From Couchioplanes caeruleus (GTDB lineage: Bacteria > Actinomycetota > Actinomycetes > Mycobacteriales > Micromonosporaceae): a DNA stretch of 64,000 nucleotides. The notes below the pieces were generated by a model that did not search any database, was not told where the DNA came from, and saw only the letters and a list, made by a program, of their open reading frames with translations. The stretch lies in assembly GCF_023499255.1 (NCBI RefSeq), contig NZ_CP092183.1, positions 8,242,501 to 8,306,500 on the forward strand, given 5' to 3'. This document shows positions 8,155 through 17,490 of the stretch, piece after piece. Position numbers and translations under genes: made by a program. The number at the start of each line of letters is the position of its first letter. The first letter of the stretch is position 1.

Positions 8155-8448
8155 CCCGCTTCCTCTGTCGTCTGTCTCGCGCCGGATCCTGTATGGATCG
8201 GTCGTATCGACCACCGGCACATTGACGTGGCCATCAGGTTAGTCCCTCCGGCGATGCCGTGGGGGGCACCCCTGAGCAGCCGATCGTCCGTTCCGATTGC
8301 CGACCGTAGCGGGACGGACGCAGTCACGGTATCCCGGCCGGTCAACCTGTGGATATCGATGTCCCGTTGTCCACAGCCGCCCCCCGCCGCCCGGCGCCGG
8401 GCCATACGATGACCCCGCAGCAGCAACGTCGACCGAAAGGCGGGCAGG

Positions 8449-10311
8449 GTGACGGCAGAGGTGGCGAGCGACCGCAGCTTCCCGGAGCTCGGGGGCGCGG
8501 GTCAACGCCTGCCCAAGGCACGCACCCAGCATGTCCGATCTGGACGGATGTTCGGTATTCGCACCGGTCAGCTCGTCAGCACTCAGGTGGCCGCCGTGGC
8601 CTTACTGATCGGCGCGGTCAACGGCCCGCTGGCACTCGGCGGAGCGGTGTTTCTGGCAGTCGTGCTGCTGGCGGTCACATGGCTGCGACTGCGGGGCCGG
8701 TGGGCCTTCGAGTGGCTTGACACGGCGATGCGCTTCACCGGCCGTCGTCACCTCGTCTCCGTCAGCAGCGCGCCGACCGCACTGCTCGAGTTCGTCGCGC
8801 CCGGGTCGCAGGTCGACCAGATCGAGCTCGCCGGCGACCCCGCTGCGCTCATCGTCGACGCCCAGGGCATGACAGCCGTGCTCGAGCTGGGCGATCCGAC
8901 GGCCCTGCTGGCCGAGGAGACCGGATCCTTCCCGTCGCCCGTCGGGCTGCTGCCACCGGCAGGCACGGAGCACCCGCCGTGCCGCATCCAGCTTCTGCTC
9001 ACAGGTGCTCCCGCACCGTCACTGCGCGCGGGTGGCGGCACTCCGGCCAACTCGTACCGTCAATTGACCGAAGGCCGGCTGCTCGGCCACAGCCGATCGC
9101 TGCTGTCCGTGCGGATCCTGCGCGCCGAGGGCTGGACGGAGGAGGACCTGCGGCGTGCGCTGTCCGGGCTGGTCCGCAAGCTGGTACGCCGCCTCGCGCC
9201 CACCACGGTCCGCCCGCTCGGCGAGGCCGCGGCCCTGCGCGTGATCGCCGAGCTCGCCCACGACGACGGCGTCGGCGCCGCCCAGGAGAACTGGCCGGGG
9301 CTGCAGGTCGGCGGCATGACCCAGGCGACGTTCCGGCTGGGCCGCTGGCCCGACCTGCGGATCGAGACGTCGCGGCGCATCGTCGCGCGGATGCTGGCGC
9401 TCCCGGCAGCGGCGACGACCGTCGCGCTGGGCGCCGGGCCGCGATCCGCCACGGGTACGGACACAGCTGTCGACCTGACCATCCGCCTTGCCGCCCCGGA
9501 CGCCGCCGCGCTGTCCTTCGCGACCCAGACGCTGCGCAAGCTCCTCGCCGCCGAGCGGGCCACCGTACGTCGCCTCGACGGTGAGCACCTCGACGGGCTG
9601 ACCGCCACCCTCCCCCTCGGCATCCCCGCCGCCCCGGCGGTACCGGGCCGCGCAAGCGCCGAGGCCACCCGCGTCGACCACCTCGACGAGCTCGACCTGC
9701 CCCTCGGCAACGCCGGCCTGATGGTGGGCAGCAATCGCCGGGGCGAGCCGGTCATCGCGCGCTTCTTCCGCCCCGAACAGACCCGGGCGCTCCTGGTCGG
9801 CGGGGTGCGCTGCGCCCAGCTGATGTGCCTGCGAGCCATGGCCCTCGGTGCCCGCGTCGTGGTGCAGACCGCGCGCCCTCAAGCTTGGGAGCCCTTCGTA
9901 CGCGGCGCCGCCGTCCCGGGCGAATCCATCGCGGTGATCCCACCGGGCCGCGCGGTCGAGATCCCTCCGGGATCGGCCCTGCACCCTCTGCTCGTCGTGG
10001 TGGACATCGGCCCGGTCGGCGCCGACAACCGCCCCGGCGCCGGCTGGCAGGCCACCATGGTCATCCGAGACGACTTCAGCCCCGCGGACGCGGACGTGGC
10101 CTCCCGAGCAGACCTCCTCCTGGTCCAGCCGCTGCGCGCAGAAGAGGCCCAGCTCGTCGGCGCGGCCCTGGGCCTGGGCGAAACAGCCAAGTGGCTCACC
10201 CAGATCCGCCCGGACATGATCGGCGTCATCAACCGCCGGGCGGTCCGCTGGGCGGCGCTGGCCCAGACCCCCATCGAGGCCCAGCTCATCGGCCCACCGG
10301 CCCGCGGCTGA
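8449..10311 (+). CDS. eccE: Type VII secretion membrane protein EccE
   Basis: 620 residues from GTG 8449, with AAAGG 8 bases before it. Two adjacent hydrophobic segments near residues 45-80 (STQVAAVALLIGAVNGPLALG and GGAVFLAVVLLAVTWLRLRG) anchor the protein. A large soluble domain follows, with EPVIARFFRPEQTRALLVGG about three quarters along. This architecture, two N-terminal membrane helices and a long cytosolic part, is that of EccE, the peripheral subunit of the ESX core complex. In this window it stands next to a WXG100 pair but without eccB, eccC, eccD or mycP, which must be elsewhere if the system is complete. Confidence 0.75.
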   Translation: MTAEVASDRSFPELGGAGQRLPKARTQHVRSGRMFGIRTGQLVSTQVAAVALLIGAVNGPLALGGAVFLAVVLLAVTWLRLRGRWAFEWLDTAMRFTGRRHLVSVSSAPTALLEFVAPGSQVDQIELAGDPAALIVDAQGMTAVLELGDPTALLAEETGSFPSPVGLLPPAGTEHPPCRIQLLLTGAPAPSLRAGGGTPANSYRQLTEGRLLGHSRSLLSVRILRAEGWTEEDLRRALSGLVRKLVRRLAPTTVRPLGEAAALRVIAELAHDDGVGAAQENWPGLQVGGMTQATFRLGRWPDLRIETSRRIVARMLALPAAATTVALGAGPRSATGTDTAVDLTIRLAAPDAAALSFATQTLRKLLAAERATVRRLDGEHLDGLTATLPLGIPAAPAVPGRASAEATRVDHLDELDLPLGNAGLMVGSNRRGEPVIARFFRPEQTRALLVGGVRCAQLMCLRAMALGARVVVQTARPQAWEPFVRGAAVPGESIAVIPPGRAVEIPPGSALHPLLVVVDIGPVGADNRPGAGWQATMVIRDDFSPADADVASRADLLLVQPLRAEEAQLVGAALGLGETAKWLTQIRPDMIGVINRRAVRWAALAQTPIEAQLIGPPARG

Positions 10312-10629
10312 GCCTCCGCGGCCGAGCTCCCTGGGGCAAACGGATCCGGCCCATGGTGGTCCTCGGCGAGGCGCAGCTCGGTGTAGCGGATGATCATGGT
10401 CAGGCGGGTCAGCATCGCTGCCGGCCGGCTGCGAGCGCGGCCTGCGCTCAGCCTGCCCGCGCCAACGCGAAACGCCCTGACCAGCGCGCGTCGGCCCCAT
10501 AACCGGTCCGCGAGCACCCCGTCACCGCCCCATCAGCAACTATCGATAAGTCTCTTTCTTCACCTGATGGCAACAAGATCGCGGAGTGTTGCTGATGTTG
10601 GTGGCCCGGCCGTGGCACCATCCGGTGCC
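10312..10629. other. Non-coding gap between eccE and the holin-like gene
   Basis: 318 bases with no convincing reading frame and no clear hairpin terminator. Around 10545-10570 the composition turns AT-rich (AACTATCGATAAGTCTCTTT), which may mark the promoter of the gene at 10630. Nothing else can be supported here. Confidence 0.4.
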
Positions 10630-11013
10630 ATGGGCATCATCATCCGGCTGGCGATCACCGCGGTCTCGCTGTGGATCGCCACTCTGGTCATCGACGGGAT
10701 CCGGCTCACGACCGATTCGGCGCCGGGTAAGGCCGGCACGCTGGTCGCTGTGGCCGTCATCTTCGGGATCGTCAACGCCGTGCTGCGGCCGATCATCAAG
10801 ACGATCGGCTGCGGGCTGTACGTGCTGACGCTCGGCCTCATCTCGCTGATCGTCAACGGCCTGCTGTTCCTGCTGGCGAGCTGGATCGCGGGGCAGTTCG
10901 ACCTGCCGTTCCACGTCGACGACTTCTGGCCGAGCGCGGTACTCGGCGCCCTCCTCGTCGGCATCGTCAGCTGGCTGCTCAACATGCTCGTCCCCGACGG
11001 CGACGACGACTGA
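10630..11013 (+). CDS. Phage-holin-like / YvlD (DUF360) family membrane protein
   Basis: 127 residues from ATG 10630, although the frame stays open further upstream. Four membrane segments are visible: IIIRLAITAVSLWIATLVI, TLVAVAVIFGIVNAVL, LYVLTLGLISLIVNGLLFLLASWI and AVLGALLVGIVSWLLNML. The motif FGIVNAVLRPIIK followed by LTLGLISLIVNG is characteristic of this small family, annotated as holin-like although outside phages the role is undetermined. The C-terminus is acidic (VPDGDDD). No phage genes are nearby, so a phage origin is not supported. It sits alone between two gene-free gaps. Confidence 0.75.
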   Translation: MGIIIRLAITAVSLWIATLVIDGIRLTTDSAPGKAGTLVAVAVIFGIVNAVLRPIIKTIGCGLYVLTLGLISLIVNGLLFLLASWIAGQFDLPFHVDDFWPSAVLGALLVGIVSWLLNMLVPDGDDD

Positions 11014-11399
11014 CCCCCGCAACACGAACGGGACGGCGACGCACGACAGGCCGCACGGGACGGCAGGCACCGGACGGGCGGCAGGACCGCGGGCACCGGC
11101 CGGACGGCGCAAAGGCGCGGCGCGCCACCAACGGCACGGCACGGCTAACGACGGCACGGCTGACTACGGCACCGGCGCACAAACACCGCCCCAGCAGGGC
11201 CCGGGTCACGGTCGCGCCGGCCGAACGCCACGCAAACCGCTTCGCCCGCACGGCATAGGGCGCCTCAAACCGCAACGCACGCTCGGCATGAGGCGCCCCC
11301 GACCGCACCCGCCGGCGTCGTCAGCATCACGACCACCACCCTCGGTGACGTTCGACATATGCAAGGACCCACCCCCCAACCACCACTTACGGTGGCCTC
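11014..11399. other. Low-complexity non-coding gap
   Basis: 386 bases between the holin-like gene and rarD. The first 180 bases are a run of degenerate short repeats built from GGACGGC, GGCACCGG and ACGGCACGGC words, with no consistent reading frame. The end, just before 11400, is C-rich (GGACCCACCCCCCAACCACC). No gene or clear terminator is seen. Confidence 0.45.
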
Positions 11400-12356
11400 A
11401 TGGGTGAGGAACGGCGTGGGTATCTGTACGGGCTGGCCGCGTACGCGATGTGGGGCTTCTTCCCCATCTACTTCAAGCTGCTCAAGCCCTCTCCCCCGCT
11501 CGAGATCCTCGCGCACCGCATCATCTGGTCCGTGCTGTTCATCAGCCTCCTGCTCGCCGCGATGCGGAACTGGCGCTTCCTCGGCCGGCTGATCCGCGAC
11601 CGCCGACTCCTCGGCGGCGTCTCGCTGGCCGGCGTGCTGATCGGCGTGAACTGGGCGACCTACATCGTCGGCGTCAACTCGTCCCGGGTCGTCGAGACCG
11701 CGCTCGGGTACTTCATCACGCCGCTGGTCGTCGTGCTGCTCGGTGTGACGGTCCAGCGTGAGCGGCTGCGGCGGTGGCAGTGGGCGGCCGTCGGGATCGG
11801 TGGCCTGGCCGTGGGCGTGCTGACCGTCGACTACGGGCACCTGCCGTACATCGCTCTGCTGCTGGCTGCGAGCTTCGGGTCGTACAGTCTGGTCAAGAAG
11901 CGGTTGTCGCTGCCGCCCGCCGAGGGGCTGTTCGTCGAGTCGGCCGTGCTGGCCCTGCCCGCGCTGGCCTACCTGGGCTGGTTGAACGCGGCCGGCAGGG
12001 CCGAGTTCGGGCATGTGTCGGCGGCGCACACCGTGCTCATGGTGCTGGCGGGCGTGGCGACCGCCGTACCGTTGCTGCTCTTCGCCGCATCGGCCAACCG
12101 GGTGCCGCTCGTCGGTCTCGGCATTCTTCAGTACGTGGCGCCGATTCTGCAGCTGGCGTGTGGTGTGCTGCTGTTCCACGAGCCGATGCCCCCGGCGCGG
12201 CTCGCCGGGTTCGGCCTGGTGTGGATCGCGCTGATCATCTTCACCGTCGACGGGATCCGGGGGGCGCGGATCAGGGCCCGGAACGGCGCGAAGCGGACGG
12301 GGACCGACCCCGCGGCCGCCACCGCGGAGCCGGCCTCCGCCCTGCCGCCACGCTGA
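11400..12356 (+). CDS. rarD: RarD-type EamA family transporter
   Basis: 318 residues from ATG 11400. Ten hydrophobic segments are spread along the protein. The start GYLYGLAAYAMWGFFPIYFKLL with EILAHRIIWSVLF, then NWATYIVGVNS..VVETALGYFI and later LLFAASANRVPLVGLGILQYVAPILQL, is the signature of the RarD branch of drug/metabolite transporters (chloramphenicol-sensitivity protein by name, real substrate uncertain). The C-terminal 30 residues are a charged cytoplasmic tail. It converges with the anti-sigma factor gene, which ends 20 bases away. Confidence 0.9.
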   Translation: MGEERRGYLYGLAAYAMWGFFPIYFKLLKPSPPLEILAHRIIWSVLFISLLLAAMRNWRFLGRLIRDRRLLGGVSLAGVLIGVNWATYIVGVNSSRVVETALGYFITPLVVVLLGVTVQRERLRRWQWAAVGIGGLAVGVLTVDYGHLPYIALLLAASFGSYSLVKKRLSLPPAEGLFVESAVLALPALAYLGWLNAAGRAEFGHVSAAHTVLMVLAGVATAVPLLLFAASANRVPLVGLGILQYVAPILQLACGVLLFHEPMPPARLAGFGLVWIALIIFTVDGIRGARIRARNGAKRTGTDPAAATAEPASALPPR

Positions 12357-12375
12357 CAGCCCGAGGGGCGGGCCG

Positions 12376-13092
12376 TCAGGGGACGTCGTACGCGAGCAGC
12401 GTCCGCCCGTCGTTGCGCACGAGCGCCAGCCGGGACAGCATCCCGTCGGTGAAGTGCGTGACGCCGGACATGCTGAACTCCTTGCCCGGCGAGGCGATCC
12501 AGGAGCCGAGCTGCTCGCTCTCGCGGTCGGGCCCGTACGCCATCAGCCGGATCGTGTACGGCTCGGAGTTCTCGTTCCCCCGGTTGTACGCGCACAGCAG
12601 GTTGACCTTGGTGCCGCCCGGCGCCCCGGCGAGGGAGATCTGCGCGGAGACGGGCACCTGCCCGTTGTCGGGGGTCATCGCGACGGCCGGGCCCGGGATC
12701 GCGGGATCGGGGGCGCCGCCGCGGCCCATCCAGAAGACCGCGCCGATGCCGGCGACCAGCGCGAGGCAGGCCGCGGCGAGGGCCGTGCCGAGCACGCGCC
12801 AGCGCAGCCGTTTGCGTTCCTCGCGGCGGGTCGTCTGGGCCGCCGTGACCAGGTCCGGCATCGCGGGGCGGCGGTGCTGCGGACGTTGCCCGGCGGCGAA
12901 GTCCGGTTCCAGCAGCCGCTCGAAGTCGGCCGGGTCGAGGCGGCCCAGCAGGCCGGGGAGCACCGCGATGTCGGCGACCGCCTCGCGGCAGAAGGAGCAG
13001 GTCGCGAGGTGCCGTTCGTACGCGGCCCGCTCGGCCGGTGACAGGGCGCCGAGGACGTACGCGCCGTCGTCGTGTTCGTGGTCGCACCTCAT
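12376..13092 (-). CDS. Zinc-binding anti-sigma factor (RskA/RslA type)
   Basis: 238 residues. The ATG at 13092 overlaps the sigma gene stop (ATGA), so the regulator and its inhibitor are co-translated. The N-terminal zinc anti-sigma motif H-x3-C-x2-C is present (H28, C32, C35 in RHLATCSFC). One membrane helix spans about 98-121 (RVLGTALAAACLALVAGIGA). The extracytoplasmic domain (about 115 residues, SAQISLAGAPGGTKVNLLC onward) is of the RskA C-terminal sort that senses surface stress and is cut by regulated proteolysis. It should hold the upstream ECF sigma factor inactive at the membrane. Confidence 0.9.
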   Translation of the reverse strand: MRCDHEHDDGAYVLGALSPAERAAYERHLATCSFCREAVADIAVLPGLLGRLDPADFERLLEPDFAAGQRPQHRRPAMPDLVTAAQTTRREERKRLRWRVLGTALAAACLALVAGIGAVFWMGRGGAPDPAIPGPAVAMTPDNGQVPVSAQISLAGAPGGTKVNLLCAYNRGNENSEPYTIRLMAYGPDRESEQLGSWIASPGKEFSMSGVTHFTDGMLSRLALVRNDGRTLLAYDVP

Positions 13093-13601
13093 CCCGTCAC
13101 CCCCATCTCGTCCAGGGCCATGCGCAGTGAGCGCAGGGCGTAATGCGTACGTGACTTGACCGTGCCCGGCGGGACGCCGAGCCGGGCGGCCGCCTCGGCG
13201 ACCGAGCGACCCTGGTAGAAGCATTCGACCAGGACCTCGCGATGGCTCCGGGACAGCCGCCCCAGCGCTTCCGCGACCGTCCAGGCCTCCACCGCCCGGT
13301 CCGCCTCGTCCGCACTGGGCGGAGGCTCGGGAATCATGTCCGTGACCACCTCGCCGACCCGTACCGACCGCCGCCGCCAGGCGTCGATCGCCAGGTTGCG
13401 CGCGGTGGTGAACAGCCATGACCGCACCGTGCCCCGCTCGAGGTCCAGCGACTCCGGATGTCGCCAGGCCCGCAGCAGGGTTTCCTGCACGAGGTCCTCG
13501 GCCCGCTGGCGGTCGCCCCCGGAGAGGCGTACGGCGTGCGCGAACAGGGCATCCCCGTGCTCGTCCTGCAACGCGCGCAGCAGCTCGGCGTCCTGATCCA
13601 T
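13089..13601 (-). CDS. ECF-family RNA polymerase sigma factor
   Basis: 170 residues from ATG 13601 (a TTG three bases upstream is possible but unlikely). Region 2 is seen as RAEDLVQETLLRAWRHPE followed by VRSWLFTTARNLAIDAWRRR, and region 4 as ALGRLSRSHREVLVECFYQGRSVAEAAARLGVPPGTVKSR, split across residues 110-155 with the recognition helix in VPPGTVKSRTHYAL. There is no extra C-terminal domain. Its neighbour encodes a cognate zinc anti-sigma factor, the SigL/RslA-like arrangement. It probably directs an envelope-stress regulon and may autoregulate from a promoter in 13602-13671. Confidence 0.93.
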   Translation of the reverse strand: MDQDAELLRALQDEHGDALFAHAVRLSGGDRQRAEDLVQETLLRAWRHPESLDLERGTVRSWLFTTARNLAIDAWRRRSVRVGEVVTDMIPEPPPSADEADRAVEAWTVAEALGRLSRSHREVLVECFYQGRSVAEAAARLGVPPGTVKSRTHYALRSLRMALDEMGVTG

Positions 13602-13671
13602 CAAGCCGGCCGACCTCCCTCGCGCGTTCCACCCTCAACTACGGGCGCGCGGGCCGGCGGGTTCAAACTGG

Positions 13672-14466
13672 TCAGGCAGTGGCGGCGTCACCCGTGGACA
13701 GCGCCTCCGCCACGCTGCGGGCGGCCGAGGTCAGCTTGGCGCGGACCACCCGTGCGGACGTGAGCATCTCGGCGGCCGGCAGGGCGCAGGCGAGGACGAG
13801 CCGGCGTTCCATGTCGCGGTCAGTGATGACGTTGACCGCCGCGCAGGCGAGGCCCTGGCGGAACTGGCCCATCTCGAGCTGCATGCCGCGGCGTTCCCCG
13901 GCGGCCAGGTCGGCCTCGAGCGCCTCCGGGGTGGTCAGCGTGGCGGGCGTGAACGCGCGCATGCCCCAGTCGCGCAGGTAGCGGGCGCGCTGGTCGGCGG
14001 TGAGCGTGGCGAGCAGGGCCTTGCCGAGGGCGGTGGCGTGGCCGCCCTCGTCGAAGCCGGGGACCATGTCGTCCATGAACGGCGAGCGCGCGCCCTCGGC
14101 GGAGGCGGTGACGGCTATCCGGCCACCGACGAACCGGCCGAGGTAGTGGCTGTACCCCGTCTCGACGGCGGCCCGGCGCAGCGCCTCACCGACGGACGGC
14201 GGGCCGCGGAACGCCGAGACCAGCTCGCGGTACCGGTCCGCGATCTCGAGGCCGACGATGTACGTGCCGTCCTCCCGCCTGATCACGTATCCCTCGTACG
14301 CCAGAGTGCGGACAAGGTGATACGTCGTGGCGACAGTGAGCTCGCACCGTCGAGCGATCTGTTTCACGGTGAGTCCGCGCGGGGCCCGACCTACCGACTC
14401 GAGCACGCGCAGGGCACGTGACACGCTCCGGATGAGATCTGACGGCTCCGCCAGGGGGTCGCGCAC
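13672..14466 (-). CDS. IclR-family transcriptional regulator
   Basis: 264 residues from GTG 14466. The N-terminal winged helix reads LIRSVSRALRVLESVGRAPRGL then KQIARRCELTVATTYHLVRTLAYEGYV (recognition helix near 42-55). The C-terminal IclR effector domain includes HATALGKALLATLTADQR and the late segment GLACAAVNVITDRD. The family binds small aromatic or carbohydrate-derived ligands. No catabolic operon adjoins it, so its target cannot be deduced. It is transcribed toward the sigma factor gene 71 bases away; a separate promoter probably lies in the 263-base gap upstream. Confidence 0.9.
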   Translation of the reverse strand: MRDPLAEPSDLIRSVSRALRVLESVGRAPRGLTVKQIARRCELTVATTYHLVRTLAYEGYVIRREDGTYIVGLEIADRYRELVSAFRGPPSVGEALRRAAVETGYSHYLGRFVGGRIAVTASAEGARSPFMDDMVPGFDEGGHATALGKALLATLTADQRARYLRDWGMRAFTPATLTTPEALEADLAAGERRGMQLEMGQFRQGLACAAVNVITDRDMERRLVLACALPAAEMLTSARVVRAKLTSAARSVAEALSTGDAATA

Positions 14467-14729
14467 AGCTACCTCCGACGCCGGGGACTTACACCATATG
14501 AATAATCTTCCCCGGACGGAATGCCTGAAGCGTGTCGACCACGACGAATCTCTACCGCACGTATGGCTGCTGACACTCAGCGTTCAAGAATGACGTTTTC
14601 GCCGCACCCCGGCCATCATTGCGCGCACGGCCGCTCACCAGCGGAAACGAAAGCGCCTTACCACGATCAACGTCGAAGTCGCGCACCGGCCGGGATCAGA
14701 ACCGGAAAGATTCCACTGTGGAAAGACCG

Positions 14730-15734
14730 TCAGCTGGTGCGGTCGGCGATGGAATCGCAGAGCGCCTCCATCGCGCGGCGCGGCGACCCGTCCGGCAGCG
14801 GCGCGAGGCAGGCACGCGCCTCCTCCGCGTAACCGCGGACGGTCTCCCGGGCGTGCTTCATCGCCGAGGACTCCCGCAGCAGGCCCAGCGCCTCCGCGTG
14901 CAGGGCGTCGTCGACGAGCGGCCCGGAGGCCAGCAGCTCCCGCAGGCGCACCGCGGAAGCGTCGGTGTCGTCGCCCGCGAGCGCGTACAGCACCGGGAGC
15001 GTCGGGACCCCCTCGCGCAGGTCGGTGCCCGGCGTCTTGCCGGACTGCACCGACTCGGACGCGATGTCGAGCAGGTCGTCGGAGAGCTGGAACGCGACGC
15101 CGATCGTCTCGCCGTACCCCGCGAGGGCCGCGACGTGCTCGGGCTTCGCGCCGGAGAAGAGGCCGCCGAAGCGGGCCGACGTCGCGAACAGCGACGCGGT
15201 CTTCTCGGCGATCACGTGCAGGTAGTGGTCAATCGGGTCGCTGCCCCGCGCACCCACCGTCTCGGCGATCTGGCCGTGCACCAGCCGGGAGAAGGTCTGC
15301 GCCTGCAGCCGGACCGCCTCGGTGCCGAGGGAGGCTGCCAGGTCCGCGGCCCGGGCGAACAGGTAGTCGCCGACCAGAATCGCCACGGAGTTGCCCCAGC
15401 GCGCGTTGGCGCTGGGCGCTCCGCGCCGCACGGCGGCCTCGTCCATGACGTCGTCGTGGTAGAGCGTGGCCAGGTGGGTGAGCTCCACGACCAGCGCGGC
15501 CGGCACGATCTCGGGCCGCGTGGGGTCACCGAACTGCGCCCCCAGCGCCACGACGAGCGGCCGGGTCCGCTTGCCGCCCGCGTCCATCAGGTGCCGGGCG
15601 GCCTCCGCGATCAGCGGGTCCGCGCTGGCGACGTTGCTGCGCAACTCGTCTTCCACCACGGCGAGCGTGGCCGAGACCGACGCGTCGACCGCGGGGTCGA
15701 GGCCGAGCCACGTCAGCGCGCTGTCAGCAGTCAC
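14730..15734 (-). CDS. Long-chain polyprenyl diphosphate synthase (menaquinone side chain)
   Basis: 334 residues from GTG 15734; the frame continues upstream but has no better start. It carries the two aspartate-rich motifs of trans-prenyltransferases: first DDVMD at 94-98 (LYHDDVMDEA) and second DDLLD at 219-223 (QLSDDLLDIA), plus GGKRTRP at 53-59 for diphosphate binding. Small residues before the first motif (THLATLYH) fit a long-chain, hepta-to-nonaprenyl type. It would supply the isoprenoid tail for menaquinone, consistent with nuo, menG and mqnC nearby. The palindrome GATCTT-CC-AAGATC at 15781-15794 lies about 47 bases upstream and may be regulatory. Confidence 0.88.
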   Translation of the reverse strand: MTADSALTWLGLDPAVDASVSATLAVVEDELRSNVASADPLIAEAARHLMDAGGKRTRPLVVALGAQFGDPTRPEIVPAALVVELTHLATLYHDDVMDEAAVRRGAPSANARWGNSVAILVGDYLFARAADLAASLGTEAVRLQAQTFSRLVHGQIAETVGARGSDPIDHYLHVIAEKTASLFATSARFGGLFSGAKPEHVAALAGYGETIGVAFQLSDDLLDIASESVQSGKTPGTDLREGVPTLPVLYALAGDDTDASAVRLRELLASGPLVDDALHAEALGLLRESSAMKHARETVRGYAEEARACLAPLPDGSPRRAMEALCDSIADRTS

Positions 15735-15909
15735 GCTTTCACGATGCCATACGAGATTTCCCGCGGACGCCCCAGGGGTCGATCTTCCAAGATCAAGATC
15801 GTTCGGGGGTACGGGCACCGCTCCGGCGGGACTGGCGCACCGGGCGAGCATCGTGGCTGGTCACGCCTCTGCCGCAGACGCCGGGCGGAGCTGCCGGGTG
15901 CCGGCACAC

Positions 15910-15942
15910 AGAAAAGCCCCGGCCGATGGCCGGGGCTTTTCT
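15910..15942 (-). terminator. Terminator of the nuo operon, hairpin symmetric enough to work both ways
   Basis: A perfect 15-bp stem, AGAAAAGCCCCGGCC at 15910-15924 with its complement at 15928-15942 and a 3-base loop. The AAAA/TTTT ends provide a U-run in either direction. It starts 14 bases past the nuoN stop. Confidence 0.9.
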
Positions 15943-15955
15943 CGTCATATGACAG

Positions 15956-17488
15956 TTATCTGACGAACTGCGCGGCGTCGTTGGTGAGATCCAGCAGTGG
16001 GGCCGGGATCACACCCAGCGCGAACGTCGCGATGACGCCGATGGCCAGCGCCGCGGACGTCAGGAAGCCCGGGATCGACACCGTCGGCGTGTTCTCACCC
16101 GGCTCCTGCAGCCACATCATCACGATGACCCGCAGGTACGGGAACGCCAGCACCATGCTGGTGATCACGCCGACGATGACCAGCCAGGTCTGCCCACCGT
16201 CGATCGCCGCCCCGAACACCGCGAACTTGCTGGTGAAGCCGCTGGTCAGCGGGATGCCGGCGAAGGCCAGCAGGATGAACGAGAAGACGCCGGCGAGCAG
16301 CGGGCTCTTGCGGCCCAGCCCGGCCCAGCGGGACAGGTGCGTGGCCTCGCCCTCGGCGTCGCGGACCAGCGAGACGACGCCGAACGCGGCCAGCACCGAG
16401 AAGCCGTACGCGACGAGGTAGAACATCGTGCTGGACAGGCCCTCCTTGTTGAGCGCGAGCACGCCCACCAGCAGGTACCCCGCGTTCGCGATCGACGAGT
16501 ACGCCAGGAGCCGCTTCATGTCGGTCTGGGTGACCGCCAGCACGGCGCCGATCAGCATCGTCAGGATCGCGATGACGCCCAGGACCGGCTGGAAGTCCCA
16601 GCGCACGCCCTCGAACGCCACGTACAGCACGCGCAGGAGCGCGCCGAACGCCGCCACCTTGGTGCAGGCCGCCATCAGCGCCGTGATCGGCGTCGGGGCG
16701 CCCTGGTAGACGTCCGGCGTCCACACGTGGAACGGCGCGGCCGCGCTCTTGAAGAGCAGGCCGATGGCGACGAGCGCCAGGCCGGCGTAGAGCAGCACCT
16801 CGCTGCGGTTCGGGTCGGCCACCGCGTTGTGGATGGCGGCCAGGTCGACGCCGCCGCTGTAGCCGTACAGCAGCGCCACACCGAAGAGGAAGAACGCCGA
16901 GGCGTACGAGCCCAGCAGGAAGTACTTCAGGGCCGCTTCCTGGCTCAGCAGGCGACGCCGGCGGGCCAGCGCGCACAGCAGGTACAGCGGCAGCGACAGC
17001 ACCTCGAGCGCGACGAACATCGTCAGCAGGTCGTTCGCCGACACGAACAGCAGCATGCCGCCGAGCGAGAAGATCGTCAGCGGGTACACCTCGGTCGCGC
17101 CGGGCTGGCCGCCCGCCTGCCGCAGGTCCTTCTGCGAGCCGACGGTGACGGCGGCCTGCGAGACGAACGCGCCGCCGGCCTCGACGGTGCGCTCACCGAT
17201 CAGCAGCAGCGAGACGAGCCCGAGCATCAGGATCGAACCCTGCAGGAACAGCGTCGGCCCGTCGATGGCGACCGCGCCGCCGATCGTGATGATCCGGGTG
17301 TTGCGCTCGATGATGACGGTGACCAGCGCCGCCACCGTCGCCAGCAGCGCGAGGCCGAGCTGGAAACCGTGCCGGCGGGCCTTGGGCACGAGCGCCTCGA
17401 AGAGCACGCCCAGGCAGGCCGCTCCCAGGAGGATCAACATCGGCGCGAGCGCGCCGTAGTCGATGTCGGGCAGTTTGAGGTCTGGCAT
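15956..17488 (-). CDS. nuoN: NADH-quinone oxidoreductase subunit N
   Basis: 510 residues from ATG 17488. It is an antiporter-like membrane subunit of complex I with about 14 helices. The proton-channel regions are recognisable: LEVLSLPLYLLCALARR (the conserved Glu of TM5), ALKYFLLGSYASAFFLFG, LLFKSAAAPFHVWTPDVYQGAPTP (the conserved Lys of TM7) and VTQTDMKRLLAYSSIANAGYLLVG. It is the last gene of the nuo operon, two bases after nuoM and just before the terminator. The insert GSQKDLRQAGGQPGATE at about 145-160 is hydrophilic and lies between helices. Confidence 0.95.
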   Translation of the reverse strand: MPDLKLPDIDYGALAPMLILLGAACLGVLFEALVPKARRHGFQLGLALLATVAALVTVIIERNTRIITIGGAVAIDGPTLFLQGSILMLGLVSLLLIGERTVEAGGAFVSQAAVTVGSQKDLRQAGGQPGATEVYPLTIFSLGGMLLFVSANDLLTMFVALEVLSLPLYLLCALARRRRLLSQEAALKYFLLGSYASAFFLFGVALLYGYSGGVDLAAIHNAVADPNRSEVLLYAGLALVAIGLLFKSAAAPFHVWTPDVYQGAPTPITALMAACTKVAAFGALLRVLYVAFEGVRWDFQPVLGVIAILTMLIGAVLAVTQTDMKRLLAYSSIANAGYLLVGVLALNKEGLSSTMFYLVAYGFSVLAAFGVVSLVRDAEGEATHLSRWAGLGRKSPLLAGVFSFILLAFAGIPLTSGFTSKFAVFGAAIDGGQTWLVIVGVITSMVLAFPYLRVIVMMWLQEPGENTPTVSIPGFLTSAALAIGVIATFALGVIPAPLLDLTNDAAQFVR

Positions 17489-17490
17489 GG

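Noticed and set aside
10312..10500. Remnant coding region (a minus-strand peptide with IIRYTELRLAEDHHG)
   Set aside because: Too short and without recognisable family or start; cannot be distinguished from chance.
10630..11013. Evidence for a prophage from the holin-like gene
   Set aside because: No other phage gene, integrase or attachment repeat is nearby; the family is common in non-phage actinobacterial DNA.
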